64,000 nucleotides of DNA from contig JAYGXS010000009.1 of the NCBI GenBank assembly GCA_036362985.1, forward strand, positions 8,945,180 through 9,009,179, read 5' to 3'. This DNA comes from Ligula intestinalis (taxonomy: Eukaryota > Platyhelminthes > Cestoda > Diphyllobothriidea > Diphyllobothriidae). A model generated the notes under the pieces. It worked only from the letters and a program-made list of their open reading frames with translations, had not been told where the DNA came from and made no database searches. The position numbers and the translations under genes were made by a program. How positions within the stretch are numbered: position 1 is the stretch's first letter; the number at the start of each line of letters is the position of its first letter. This document shows, one piece after another, positions 20,800 through 30,879 of the stretch.

Positions 20800-21350
20800 G
20801 ACCAGTCGGATGTGGGTTCTTGACTCGTCTGCGTATTCATTGGCTGATAAAATCGCTGCTGGACTAGGTGTCGGAATCGCACAGCATCCCAAGCTTACCA
20901 TGCACAACCGGGTAATAAAAATAAACGACCGGCTGAACCCCAGTGAACAATCTGGGGTAGTGTATCGCATTCCTTGCTTAAGCTGCCCTTGTAACTATGC
21001 AGGGCAATCTGAACGTATGCTCGGTTCGCGCATACAGAAAGATAAGCTGGTTGTCTGACGCGGTGACGCATTGTGACGAGTGACGGCCCGCCCCTACGAG
21101 ACGGTTCACGAGTTTAACTTCGCAGCTGCGAAGGTGATCGCTCTCCGCAGGCATATTCCTACGGCCGACACTGGTGATTAAGTCCCTCCGTTTTTCTCCC
21201 CTCCTCTCCCCGCATAACGATTGATTGGTCCCTGCCCCCATCTAAATGTTGCTTGTTTTTCGTGGACACTTTTATCTCTGGTGGTGGACTCCCGCAAGCG
21301 GTCGAAAGCTCATAATAACAAGTAAATCGATACGGTGCTTGATAATCTTT
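20800..21350 (+). mobile_element. Penelope-like element 3' fragment with hammerhead-like 3'UTR, +
   Basis: The + frame (to 21058) holds EQSGVVYRIPCLSCPCNYAG followed by QSERMLGSRI, a GIY-YIG endonuclease of a PLE subfamily different from the antisense neighbour. Downstream the decayed frame goes on to about 21180. The 3'UTR (ATTGATTGGTCCCTGCCCCC at 21222 and the hammerhead-like motif at 21271) is shared with 52770-52910 and, reversed, 55880-56040, which fixes these as one element family. Confidence 0.72.
21271..21318 (+). ncRNA. Hammerhead-like motif, AGCT class, degraded core
   Basis: CTGGTGG (21278-21284) replaces the consensus CTGACGA. Next come TGGACTCCCGCAAGCGGTC as stem II region and GAAAGCTC at 21304-21311, where AGCT would form the self-complementary stem III. 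Upstream TTTATCT and downstream ATAATAA form a weak stem I. Sister copies at 52820, 52638 (-) and 55924 (-) retain a better core. Confidence 0.45.
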
Positions 21351-21639
21351 CTTCCTTATTCGCAGTTTATTCTGTACAGAAGGAAGTTAAGATTAGGTAG
21401 GAGGAATTTAACTCTCGGGCGAGCATAGGTTTGCAACCGAGCGGGGCAGAATCCGAGGTGCGGGCCTGGCAGCAGTCATCTCAGTGGCCACAGAGAACGG
21501 TCTTTGTCCGATTCAGCCTTGAAAGGTAGACAGACACACCTGTGATTGGCTGCCCCAGAGACCAACATCATCAGCAGCAATGAACGTTCGCGCGTACACG
21601 CCTACTAAACAAGGTCCTAAAACCTGAGATAGGGGGGAC

Positions 21640-21920
21640 CGTGCTTAATTGTTGAGTGACTACCGTGTCACCCGCCTACACCCTCCTTCATCCCGGTCTT
21701 AATGACTTTGTCTTTACCTCGGAAACGGAGGTCCGAGCGGTGAGCGAGTGGGTAGATTCTCTGTGGGTCTGTTTTAACTCTTGTTTTCAATCGCAGTAGT
21801 TCGCTGCATTGCAGCTTGCCTCAGTGTCTGCCTCGGCTTGCTTAAGCGTTTATTGCGGTTCGTTGGAGCACGCGGCTGCCCGTCGTCGAAATTGACGAGG
21901 GAACTATCCTCGCACGGCTA
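21640..21920 (-). repeat. Interspersed repeat R2, antisense
   Basis: Reversed R2 words: CACCCTCCTTCATCCCGGTC (21679), TGACTTTGTCTTTACCTCGG, GAGCGAGTGGGTAGATTCTC near 21743 and CGTCGTCGAAATTGACGAGG near 21880. Confidence 0.65.
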
Positions 21921-24405
21921 CCAAACAAGGTTCTAGAACCTAGACTATGGGGGACCGTGCTAAATTGCATAAGGACCGACCGCAGTTTGCGTGCATTTGC
22001 CACGCGAAATCACTGTCACTGATAGTTTTTAGCGCAGTACCTCAGGGTTTCGTGTTTGAGTCGTTGCTGTTTTTTTTTACAAAATTTACGTTAGTGTTTA
22101 TGTGATTAGTGTGGCCTGCAAAGGCGTCGTGGTTGCAGATGAAATAACTGCGCAATCACATGTAAGAATGATGAATAGACCCTACAAGCAACACTTAATT
22201 GCCGCAATCGGTGGACCGATGGGGTTTCTTGGCTCGTGAAGTTTGTCCCTATGCAACTCAAATTGGAAAAGAAAGGGGGAGCGTTAATATGCATTATTAC
22301 TTCCTTAGCGAAAGGTGCCTAGACAAAAAGGCCTCGGAATCACTGTTTTATCCTCTTATCACATTGCCTCAAGGCGGACGAAATGGCTACCAGGGTTCTG
22401 TTCGCCGTTTTAAGAAATTTTAGTGATACCGTACGGCCTTCCATCTTCGAAGCCAAGCCACTCATGAGGTTATAGGGGTGATTGCAGTTCTCAAACCGCC
22501 TCTGAGAAGACAGAACTGCCGCAAACAGCAACAACGCTTACCTTTCACGGCTGCTACTCCCAGTGTGCGGACTGACCAATCACCTTCGAGGCTGCTCTGT
22601 ATATGAACTTAATGGGACGACTGCCACGTTCAAACACTTCGAACACGTTTGATAGAAGCTTGCTTCAGAATGCGGAATAGCTAATGCGCGCGCGCGCGGG
22701 GGCGGGCGGGCTTCTTTTCGTTTCTACGCTGCTCCCGCCACACCGACTGCCATTCTAGTTGGACTTTTTCGGCACTAGTCTTTCCTTGGACTGCGTATTT
22801 TGACATGCTGTGGTTGTCAATTTGGACTATTAGGCTACGCGCCCTCTGCATGACTGTGTCAAAACTTGACAAGGTGTCGCAGTCTGACAATAAAAAAAAA
22901 ACCGCCGCGCGCGTGCGCACCCGCCCGCTGCTGCAGCCGTCCCATCAGGAGGCGTGTCTGCGTGCGTGTGCTCGCGTGCAGACGCAGACGTAGCAACCAG
23001 ACGTAAACGAAACAGACATCCGCGTGTTTATGAATAGGACCGGGTCAGTTTCCTGAGCGAGGAGGAGGATATGTTTAACCTTTCTCCAGTAAGTAATAGC
23101 AGTGTGACCCTGTGGGCGGTAATTTCACCCTCATTCGCAGTCGATAAGGGAGATGCATCCGCGCACCTCGTCAAACCCCGCCTTCCCCCCCTAACTGCGA
23201 GCATTACTTTTTTTGCCACCACAAGGCCATGACTGACTTAGAAAACCACAAAGGGATCCCCCTCTGTGTAAAACGGTTTCCTAGGATCGCCAGATTGCGT
23301 ATTCTCTATCTATGGCTTCTCAGCTTCTTTCGCATGGAGTTCCTGCTACATGCATGTGTGAGGCGAGTCTGACACTGTCATGGTTTATTGTGGCTGGGAA
23401 GGCAGCCAACTGACGCTGTTGATGAGTGGACTGGGAGTCAGACGGTGAAGGCTCCTTCCAATCCTCTGATTGTGTAAACAATGTAGTGTGTGTGCCAAGG
23501 GGCCAGGTCGTGCTGTGGCGCGCGCAGACGGATTCGCCGGCTCTATCAGCCACTGCGCCTGATGCCACCTTCGGTCTTCTTGACTCTCTCTTGTCAGCAG
23601 CCTCAGGTTGGTGAGGGAGGAAAGCGAGAGTGCAGTAGATGCCGCGCAAGCCCACTATCACTTAAAATTAATCCACGCGCAAGTAAATGCGTTTGCTTTC
23701 AGCATGCTGAAGCACTCGATGGATATAATCGAAACCGACGGTCTTTTCTATGCAACAGAGGCTCTGAACAAGAAGCTCTTTAGAAATCTGATATAACAGC
23801 ATCAAAGTAACCGGACAGTCTCGTGTTCTTTTATCATGCGGCCAACCCCACAGACCTTTTGCCCTCCCGGAGGTTGATTTTTCGTATCGCTGTTTAGTTC
23901 CGCCTGTTGTTTTAAACTTTTCTTGCAACCAACTCAAGCGGTCAATCTTTTGCCTCGACCAAAGAGGTTGTCATAGGTTTAACCAAAAAGAACCTTGCCT
24001 TTCACGCGACTGCTTGAATCTCGTTTGCCCCATCTCTCTCCCTCTCTGACTGGCGTTTACCTCCTATTCCCCCCACTGCCATGTCTTAATTTTTTTCCCC
24101 TCTTCCTGACACGGAGGGCGGTTTGGGCAGACTTTTTTGAGACCTTGATCCGTCTCACTCTCCCCCCTCCCCTCCCCGGCCCGCTTGCTTCCTTCGCTCC
24201 TGACATTTCACGCCTCCTATCTCCTCTCCTTTCCGCCCGTCGCCCTCGCGAATTGATTAACACTCAAGTCCGGATGTTAATTAGGCGCGTAGTTTGCGTA
24301 TCAGACGTGTTTTCAGACTCTCAAGCCCCCACCGTGCACGCGCGCCTAGCCTTTTTGCTCATTCTTTTTCCCCCACTTCCTCTCATCACATCGCTTCTCC
24401 CCCCC
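21921..24405. other. No gene seen; scattered repeat fragments
   Basis: Includes an R3 fragment near 23634-23745 (GTAGATGCCGCGCAAGCCCA) and a pyrimidine-rich stretch at 23995-24405 running into the gap. Chance open frames only. Confidence 0.5.
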
Positions 24406-24805
24406 NNNNNNNNNNNNNNNNNNNNNNNNNNNNNNNNNNNNNNNNNNNNNNNNNNNNNNNNNNNNNNNNNNNNNNNNNNNNNNNNNNNNNNNNNNNNNNN
24501 NNNNNNNNNNNNNNNNNNNNNNNNNNNNNNNNNNNNNNNNNNNNNNNNNNNNNNNNNNNNNNNNNNNNNNNNNNNNNNNNNNNNNNNNNNNNNNNNNNNN
24601 NNNNNNNNNNNNNNNNNNNNNNNNNNNNNNNNNNNNNNNNNNNNNNNNNNNNNNNNNNNNNNNNNNNNNNNNNNNNNNNNNNNNNNNNNNNNNNNNNNNN
24701 NNNNNNNNNNNNNNNNNNNNNNNNNNNNNNNNNNNNNNNNNNNNNNNNNNNNNNNNNNNNNNNNNNNNNNNNNNNNNNNNNNNNNNNNNNNNNNNNNNNN
24801 NNNNN
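24406..24805. other. Assembly gap, 400 N
   Basis: A round-number run of N preceded by a C-homopolymer. Any ORF drawn through it is meaningless. Confidence 0.99.
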
Positions 24806-25870
24806 GCTGCTCCGACTCCTCCTTCTCCTCCTCCTCGCCGCCGGGATTGAGGCCCAATTGGCGGGGTTCCGGATCCAACAAGGGCTACTTGCCTGCCTAC
24901 CGAAGGTCGAAGCACCACTTCCATGTCCTGACGGACTGAGTCGAGTTAGGTTTTGATCTGACCCCCACTTCGAAGTTTCTAATTGGGTAAGGGTTTCGGG
25001 TCGAGGGCAGTGGCACTAAGCCCGAGGTTGACAACGAAGAACGTGTCCAAACCATCGCAGTCATCTTCCTTGAATTGCCTGGGATATCCTTGCGATGTAG
25101 TTATAGCGAGTGCGGACTGTCTGAGTTGAGATGAAGTCGATATACTTCACTTGAAGGATGTTTCTCAGGCAGTAGTGGTCAAAGACTTCCAGTTTCCATT
25201 AATCTTCCACGCGCAGAGCCCAACATTCGCATCCGTATGGAAGAACAGACCGCACAGATGCATGGTACACGCGGACCTTTGTAGAGATAGATGTTTCGCT
25301 TCGGGTCCATAGCCTATTTCGAGGACTGGAGAAGACTCGTCGTTCTGCATCAATTCAGGAGACAATGTCATCCTTACTCTGTTTATTTGGTAGCAATCTC
25401 GCTCCGAGGCATTTGAAACTGTCTATTTCTTCAAGTTGACAGCCATTTATCCCTGCGGGAGGCTTCTGACCAAGAATGCAGGTCGAAAACAATTTGTTCT
25501 TCCCAGCGTTTAGGAATACACCTACGTAAATAACGACCTCATTCAGCCGTGACAACACAGAATGTAGATAAGCAAGGCCTGAGGCTAACAGGCTGATACA
25601 GCCAGCGTAGTTGAGATCAGTCAGCTGGCGTCCGGGTGCGAAACCCCCTGTAGGACCCTTCCGAGAATCCAGTCAATGGCGGAATTGAACAGAATGGGTG
25701 ACGGGATGCAAACTGGTCGATTACCAGAACGGCCATCGAATCGTAAGGGCAGATAGTCATGGACACGATGCGATATTTTTATCGCCACAAATGTCCGCGT
25801 GTACCGTGCATCTGTACGGTCTGTTCTTCTATACGGATGCGAATGCTGGGCATTTAAACGATCTAAATCC
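24806..25870 (-). mobile_element. RTE-like LINE fragment (with LINE-B tail at its edge), decayed
   Basis: Antisense from 25870: NRPVCIPSPILFNSAIDWIL (palm region near the RT turn), then LSRLNEVVIYVGVFLNAGKN near 25545 and CQLEEIDSFKCLGARLLPNK near 25435. This order is typical of RTE-type endonuclease-reverse transcriptases. Stops and deletions interrupt it. 24806-24890 is a + oriented LINE-B tail at the gap edge (GAGGCCCAATTGGCGGGGTT). Confidence 0.7.
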
Positions 25871-25871
25871 A

Positions 25872-27307
25872 AGTCAGCATCAACATGTGCCAGTGTATTG
25901 CGTTGACCAGTGAGACGTTTGAGACTTTTCCAAATTTCATCCGAGGAGAGGGGGAGCGGAAGATGTAGAAGAAGTCAAAAGCTGACTAACAAAAAGGTCG
26001 TTCAGTCTGGAAATCTCACGCTCGCAGACCTAGTTTGTAGAACAATTCCTTTTTGCGTCTCAAAGTTTTGAGCTGGGGAGAAGAGATTCTGTCAGGTCTA
26101 ACCATGACAGTGTTAAGAGGACAGCAGACAGTAAAAATTTCGTTTAAATAATTCGTGAGATGACTACAGCATGACTCGACATTCGAGTACTCTAGAAGGG
26201 TAGAAAGCTTGCCAGATATGACGGTCTGGAGCAAAGAAATATTATGTGGGAAGGTGTCTCGAACCCTTAGTTTCCTCTCGGGAATTACTAAAAGCTCTTT
26301 GTTAGAGCTACAATAGATGGTTGGCCAGCCCAATAACACAGAATGATCTGAGCCTGCCAACAGTGCTCTATTTTTGACCACAAAAAGTTTGGGATGGTTG
26401 GTCAATATGTGATCCAGAGGGGCGTCAGCACGAGTGTTGAAGGAAACTAAGTCGTCAAAACCTAACAGTGTAAGGGGGCGAAGATTTACACGGTTGAAAT
26501 CACCACTTAAAATTATGACATGCTCGCAAGACAGTGCAGCAAGTTTTTTGGGATAGAAAATCAAAAAAGTGTCTAAAGCACGTTGAAATGTAGAGGGTGG
26601 AATGTAAATGCTAACATAAATGATGCCTTTAGAATTGCTTGAAAATCTGGGCTTGCATACTACAGCAATGGCGTCTATTAAGTCGTCTGAATAAGAGAAT
26701 AGGGACTTACAATTTGTGCACCATTGCTGGTTTACACAGACAGCCACTCCACCACATCTGCTGCTGGTTAAGGATTTTCTGTCCGAGCGAAATGTGAAAA
26801 ATTTTATGGGAGTGATGAGTTCCGACTCAATATCCCTATTGAGCCAAGTTTCTTGCAGACAAATAACTGCAGATTTCTCGTGTTCTCTTTTCAACATGAG
26901 TTCCGATAATTTGACACTCTTCTTAAACAGTGATCTGCAATTCGTCGACATGAAACCTGGAAGTGACAATTCCTGTAGAGGCTTACGTTTGTTTCCTTGC
27001 TGCCAACCAGATCTATGTTTTCTTCTTCTTCGTGTTTTCGTCCTGCGGAGAATTGTCGATCTTGGTGTTGTTGGTGAATTGCATATGCGGCATATTGGGC
27101 GTAACTGACATGTATTACAATCATGAAATGTTGTAGGTAAAATAACTTGTTTTTGTGCATTTAAAAAGGTAGCAGTGTACTGTAGATATGACCTTATGAT
27201 CATAAATGCAGATAAACAAAGCAGAGAAATTGAAAGGATGGTATAGGATAATAAATTCCCACGTGAATGTAGAGCAAAAAAATGGGCGGCTCAAATTCGA
27301 CAGCCGG
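25872..27307 (-). mobile_element. LINE-A copy 2, 3'-truncated, antisense
   Basis: Aligns with LINE-A copy 1 from its 5' terminus (CAAATTCGACAGCCGG, 27292-27307) to about 25875, where it joins RTE-like sequence abruptly. The 3' half (RT palm and tail) is absent, so this is not simple 5' truncation. A deletion, recombination or template switch is needed. Confidence 0.8.
26016..27203 (-). CDS. LINE-A endonuclease and start of RT, long uninterrupted ORF
   Basis: Encodes 395 residues, the longest clean retroelement frame in the window. An N-terminal segment has a CxxCxxC-like patch (QLRPICRICNSP), followed by the EEP endonuclease: FMSTNCRSLFKKS, VICLQETWLN, GGVAVCVNQQW, SIYIPPSTFQ, ILSGDFNRVN and AGSDHSVLLG. 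All catalytic motifs are present. The frame continues without a stop through the position of the nonsense codon of copy 1 into MVRPDRISSPQLKTLRRKKE. It ends where a deletion shifts the frame near 26016. The product would lack a polymerase. Confidence 0.82.
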   Translation of the reverse strand: MIIRSYLQYTATFLNAQKQVILPTTFHDCNTCQLRPICRICNSPTTPRSTILRRTKTRRRRKHRSGWQQGNKRKPLQELSLPGFMSTNCRSLFKKSVKLSELMLKREHEKSAVICLQETWLNRDIESELITPIKFFTFRSDRKSLTSSRCGGVAVCVNQQWCTNCKSLFSYSDDLIDAIAVVCKPRFSSNSKGIIYVSIYIPPSTFQRALDTFLIFYPKKLAALSCEHVIILSGDFNRVNLRPLTLLGFDDLVSFNTRADAPLDHILTNHPKLFVVKNRALLAGSDHSVLLGWPTIYCSSNKELLVIPERKLRVRDTFPHNISLLQTVISGKLSTLLEYSNVESCCSHLTNYLNEIFTVCCPLNTVMVRPDRISSPQLKTLRRKKELFYKLGLRA

Positions 27308-27599
27308 GAAGGAACAACCGAATCTGATGCTTAAGGTTTCTCAACTACGAGCTGCATAGTAGTAAAAATAAAAAATGAAAAATAATAAATTCCACCCCTA
27401 TTATGCAGATACTGTATTGAGCTTTTCAACATTTGCCGGGAATGTGAACCACATTATCTGTTCCATTACTAGACCGGCAGATACAATGCCGTATGAGCTG
27501 TCATCTCATGGTCTTAAATATCTCCCAATTGCAAACGATAATCATGATGCTCCATGTTACAACGCGCTATCCTTTCTAATCGGAAGCACTTCACAAATT

Positions 27600-27690
27600 T
27601 GACCAAAAGACCCACTGCCACGGCATTAAACGGCTGAAGTCGTTTACCGGCTCTGGTGCAGTTGTTGGCCAAGCAACTACTTCGGAGGCC
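27600..27690 (+). mobile_element. Penelope-like GIY-YIG fragment, +
   Basis: GTCGTTTACCGGCTCTGGTG at 27630 and the following bases translate as VVYRLWCSCWPSNYFGG, the N-terminus of the GIY-YIG endonuclease. Only about 90 bp are recognisable. Confidence 0.55.
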
Positions 27691-28079
27691 ACATTTAATT
27701 AAATCGCCTGTCACTTGGCTTTCTTCTGATGTGAATAGCTTCATCTCTTATCTGCAAGGAATGCTGTGTCGTCTGTTTGCAAAATACTGCGGGATATGAT
27801 CATAATCCTTCAACGCTTTTTAACCCATCCTTCGTTCATTGAGCAACTCAAGCCCCATAGAAATATTCGATTTTACAAAATAACAGGCCCGCTGGCGTGA
27901 CCATTTGGTTTAGAATCAAAATGCCACAGATTTACAGGTCAGAATTTTTTTCAGAAATAGGAACCTCTTTATGACCGATTTGCATCCACCCAATTTCGGC
28001 ATTTGTCATGGGAACGCTATCCGAATAACGCGCTGACCTGGTCCCGTATTGGTCGACCGCATCTACCACGCGACCCGTT

Positions 28080-28725
28080 TAGCGAGCAGGGATAGATCAC
28101 CAGATCTGGTGCAGTTGCGGACAAAGCAACTAGGTCGGAGAAACCGCGAGATTACTCCGGACGCGAATGTCCGAGCATGCAGCGGCGGTGAGTAAAGACG
28201 CCAACTCCCAGGTTGCAGCTCACTCAACGGGACCCAGCCAAATTTAAAGTTAGACGAGTCCGAAATCCTCGCAAGAGGTGACAGCCGTGTGAGCCGCGAG
28301 CCGCTCGAATCATGGTTCTCAGTCAATCAACGAGCGCAACGATTTGGCGTTCCCATACGGCGTACTGAGACACTGAGCAAGATAATCAGTCATGTGGGGA
28401 GGGCCGGGCGCTGCAACAAATCTGACGACAGCGGGCATAATTGTCACGCAATTATCAAGCTCGTATCCGACGTAGACAAGAAAATCGTGGTCATTAGTGA
28501 CCCATCACAGCACCAATTAAGATCTCAAGTGGTGGCTACAGGAACTGACAATTATAGTACGCATGCGGATGAACGCTACGAACTGTAAACACCGTGCAAT
28601 CTGTGGATGTTTCAACCCTGTCTGTGAATGACTCAGACCAGTCTACCATTACCTATGACTAGGGACTCTCGACGGAATCCGAAACGTCGGGACAATAAAA
28701 CTCTTGTTCCAATGGTCGCATCTCC
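28080..28725 (+). mobile_element. Penelope-like element 3' fragment, +
   Basis: Frame from 28093 reads DHQIWCSCGQSN-stop-VGET, then ARLLRTRMSEHAAAV and SKDANSQVAAHSTGPS: a GIY-YIG endonuclease with TAG in place of the YIG tyrosine. Downstream, GAAACGTCGGGACAATAAAA at 28681 matches the hammerhead 3' half of the GAAACGTC class, though the 5' core (CTATGA) is degraded. Confidence 0.68.
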
Positions 28726-29274
28726 TGCTTCTGAGCTGCTTTCTGGAACTTGCTTATTCACCTTTTTTGACAGTTTTATTAACATTTCAATAACTCAGGC
28801 CAGGACTGTGTGCGGAGACTGAGACAGCAATTGTCAGACTGAAGTCGGTGACCGGAATCACACAGACCCGTGCATTTACACTGTGTAGATGATCGACAGA
28901 GTATTTTCCTTAGTAAACACAAGCTGACGCGCTTGATGCTGATGAGCTAAAAATCCTGGCCTGGAGGATTGACGACTGACGGGATAACTCTGACCGTGCG
29001 GTCAGCCCAGCCTGACTGGCGGACTCAGAATCAGACTCTATGGCGCTTCCAGTCACCTGTCCCCCTATTTCGCTGTGGTTTTCTGATTGCGATGATCTAC
29101 AGCGCGTGGGCCCATGCCCTCTCACATCTGTAGTTATTTTGAATTGATCCAATTGTGAAAAAAACTCGGGGCGTTTGGCAGGATTCAAACCCGCGTAGGT
29201 GGATTCCATACGAATGGGAAAATTGGGCAAGTAATATCGACCCAAATGTGATTAAATTCATGGCGCGAGGTGGG

Positions 29275-29358
29275 GCGTTTGTAGCTCAGTGGTTATAGCG
29301 TTGGCTTCCGGTAAAGGCCTTCTCTACTACGTGGGTTCAAAGCCCACCGACCGCCTCG
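29275..29358 (+). tRNA. tRNA-like sequence (tRNA pseudogene or SINE head)
   Basis: A-box-like GTAGCTCAGTGGTTATAGCG at 29281 and B-box-like GGGTTCAAAGCCC near 29333, with a perfect five-pair T-arm (GTGGG/CCCAC). The acceptor arms GGCGTTT (29275) and GACCGCC pair at six of seven positions. The anticodon arm is irregular (GGCTT...AAGGCC with an unusual loop), so I assign no amino acid. Confidence 0.4.
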
Positions 29359-29762
29359 ATTTTGTTCACAATAGGATCAACTCAAATCAAACAAGTCTGC
29401 CAAACCTCCTAACAATCTCTGATTATCTTGACTTTGTCCTGACGTAGGACTTAGTGGGAAGAGAGCGAGGTAGATGCCGCGTAAGTCTATTTCCACTATA
29501 CTCCAGCCGAAGTCACCGTCCCTACTGTGAAGCATACGGTGAAAACCGACGATCGAACACCCAGCCAATTCTCAAATTGTTTATACTCAATGAGTCACCA
29601 GTTCTACTCTGTAGTTTAGCAGCGCAGCATCGATACGCTTGGTTGCTCACTTCCAGTCGCAAATAACCGCCCCCGGGATAGGGCATGCACAATCTCCAGA
29701 CAGTTGATGTGTCCTTGGTTTTCACTTGCTCATACTCTACCTGCCTGCTTTGTTTTCCGCAG

Positions 29763-30213
29763 GGTTGAGAACCCGGCCTTAAACATGGTCAGCCTCTACG
29801 GCACCGCCGCCCCGCCTCCCTCGCCGGCCCTGCTTCCCTCCTCTGTGAGCTTTGCTTACAATGGTGCAACGGGCACCCTCATCTACCCGGCCCCCAACCC
29901 CGCCGCCACCCCCAACGGTCTGCCCCTGCAGCAGCAGCAGCAACAGCCTTCGTCGTCCCAATTCTGGACCGATCCGAACGCCGCCGCCTTGGCCGCGTGG
30001 ACGGCCTCTGCTGCTGCAGCAGCAGCAGCACCCGGCGTTGTTGGGGCCAACAGGACGGCTGCGGCGCTTCCCCTGTCCAATAACCTCTTCAGCGCGAACG
30101 CTGCAGCCCTCGGCGCTGGCGCCGGCGGTGGCGGCTGCGGCCCGTTCCCCGGCCTGGACAGTGAGCAGGGTCGGCGTCTTTTCCAGTCCACGGGCTACAG
30201 TCCTTTTGTTGAT
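29763..30213 (+). CDS. PSD: EFA6/PSD ARF-GEF, Sec7-PH linker exon (exon C)
   Basis: A 451-nt exon after the acceptor TGTTTTCCGCAG (ending 29762) and before the donor GTAAGT at 30214. The first G completes the Gln codon from exon B. It encodes VENPALNMVSLYGTAAPPPS, then an Ala/Pro/Gln/Gly-rich linker with Q6, A7 and G4 runs, ending GRRLFQSTGYSPFVD. The end matches the EFA6 pre-PH signature (G-NPFLD). In vertebrate PSD proteins the corresponding linker is short (a few tens of residues); here it is about 150. Phase 2 in, phase 0 out. Codon use is strongly GC3-biased, unlike the surrounding intron. Confidence 0.88.
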
Positions 30214-30352
30214 GTAAGTTTACTTCAATTAACTGAGTTGGTCTCTTCACTCTTTCGTTGTTGTCTGTGTTTGCCATTGACTGTTAACCTGCCTTGTCTA
30301 GCCTCCAACTTAGCCACGATACCTAGAGTAGTTTTGGGTTGTATTCTGATTA

Positions 30353-30589
30353 GAGTGGATCTGACAACGCAAAGGGAGACCGGATGACCATTTCTGGCTT
30401 GTTAGCCGCCATCAGCCAGCCATACCCAATCTCAAGGATTACAACCCCCGAGATTCGAACTTGGGACCTTTGGTCATGGAGCTTAACACTCTAACTCGGT
30501 ACCACGGGCTTGTGGGTATGACTGGCTGATGACGGCGAACAATCCAGAAATAACCATTCCGGTCTCCCTTTGCTTTGTCGAATCCACTC
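30353..30589. mobile_element. SINE S7: tRNA-like core flanked by inverted hammerhead arms
   Basis: Arms 30353-30428 and 30513-30589 are inverse complements over about 76 nt with few mismatches (GAGTGGAT at one end, ATCCACTC at the other). The 84-nt centre holds an antisense tRNA-like head (AGATTCGAACTTGGGACC at 30451 and CACTCTAACTCGGTACCA at 30487). Each arm contains a hammerhead-like block: antisense in the left arm, sense in the right. The element lies 140 bp downstream of exon C of the PSD gene. Confidence 0.75.
30520..30564 (+). ncRNA. Hammerhead ribozyme-like motif (right arm of S7)
   Basis: Stem I GACTGG (30520-30525) pairs with CCGGTC (30559-30564): six pairs, one G-U. CTGATGA is at 30526-30532. 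Stem II is reduced to GG/CC around CGAACAAT. GAAA is at 30547-30550, followed by T-AACC-A and TT, giving the same two-pair stem III and predicted cleavage after T30558. The left arm carries CTGATGG and a deletion at the cleavage site, so only the right arm looks competent. Confidence 0.62.
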
Positions 30590-30879
30590 CATCATATATT
30601 TGAGGTCGTTAAGCGACAGCCTGAAATCACTCAAGTACGAGCCTTAAAGCACACCGAGATAAGTGCATTCACAAAATCAGATAGATAGGATGAACACCCC
30701 AGTTTCATTGTATTCTGATTATTGGTGGTGGCAGTGATTATCAAGTTAAAGGAGAGATCGTTTTGTCTACTTCGAGACCAGGTTGTCTTCATGCGGAGGA
30801 AGTAAAGCCAACTAGATTGGCGCTGTTGTAACGGTCACTGTGTGGTGTCACCGTCTAATTACCCAAGGCTTTACAGGTT

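Noticed and set aside
24294..24956. Open frames spanning 24406-24805
   Set aside because: Most of their length is the 400-N gap.
28655..28700. Hammerhead ribozyme at this site
   Set aside because: The 3' half (GAAACGTC) is perfect, but the 5' core reads CTATGA and stem II is unclear, so it is mentioned only as a degraded relative.
29275..29358. A functional tRNA gene with assigned anticodon
   Set aside because: The acceptor and T-arms look good, but the anticodon arm does not fold canonically, so only a tRNA-like call is made.
30214..30387. Extension of exon C into the following sequence
   Set aside because: A GTAAGT donor at 30214 ends the conserved SPFVD segment, and exon D continues it in phase. 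The later residues have no family match.
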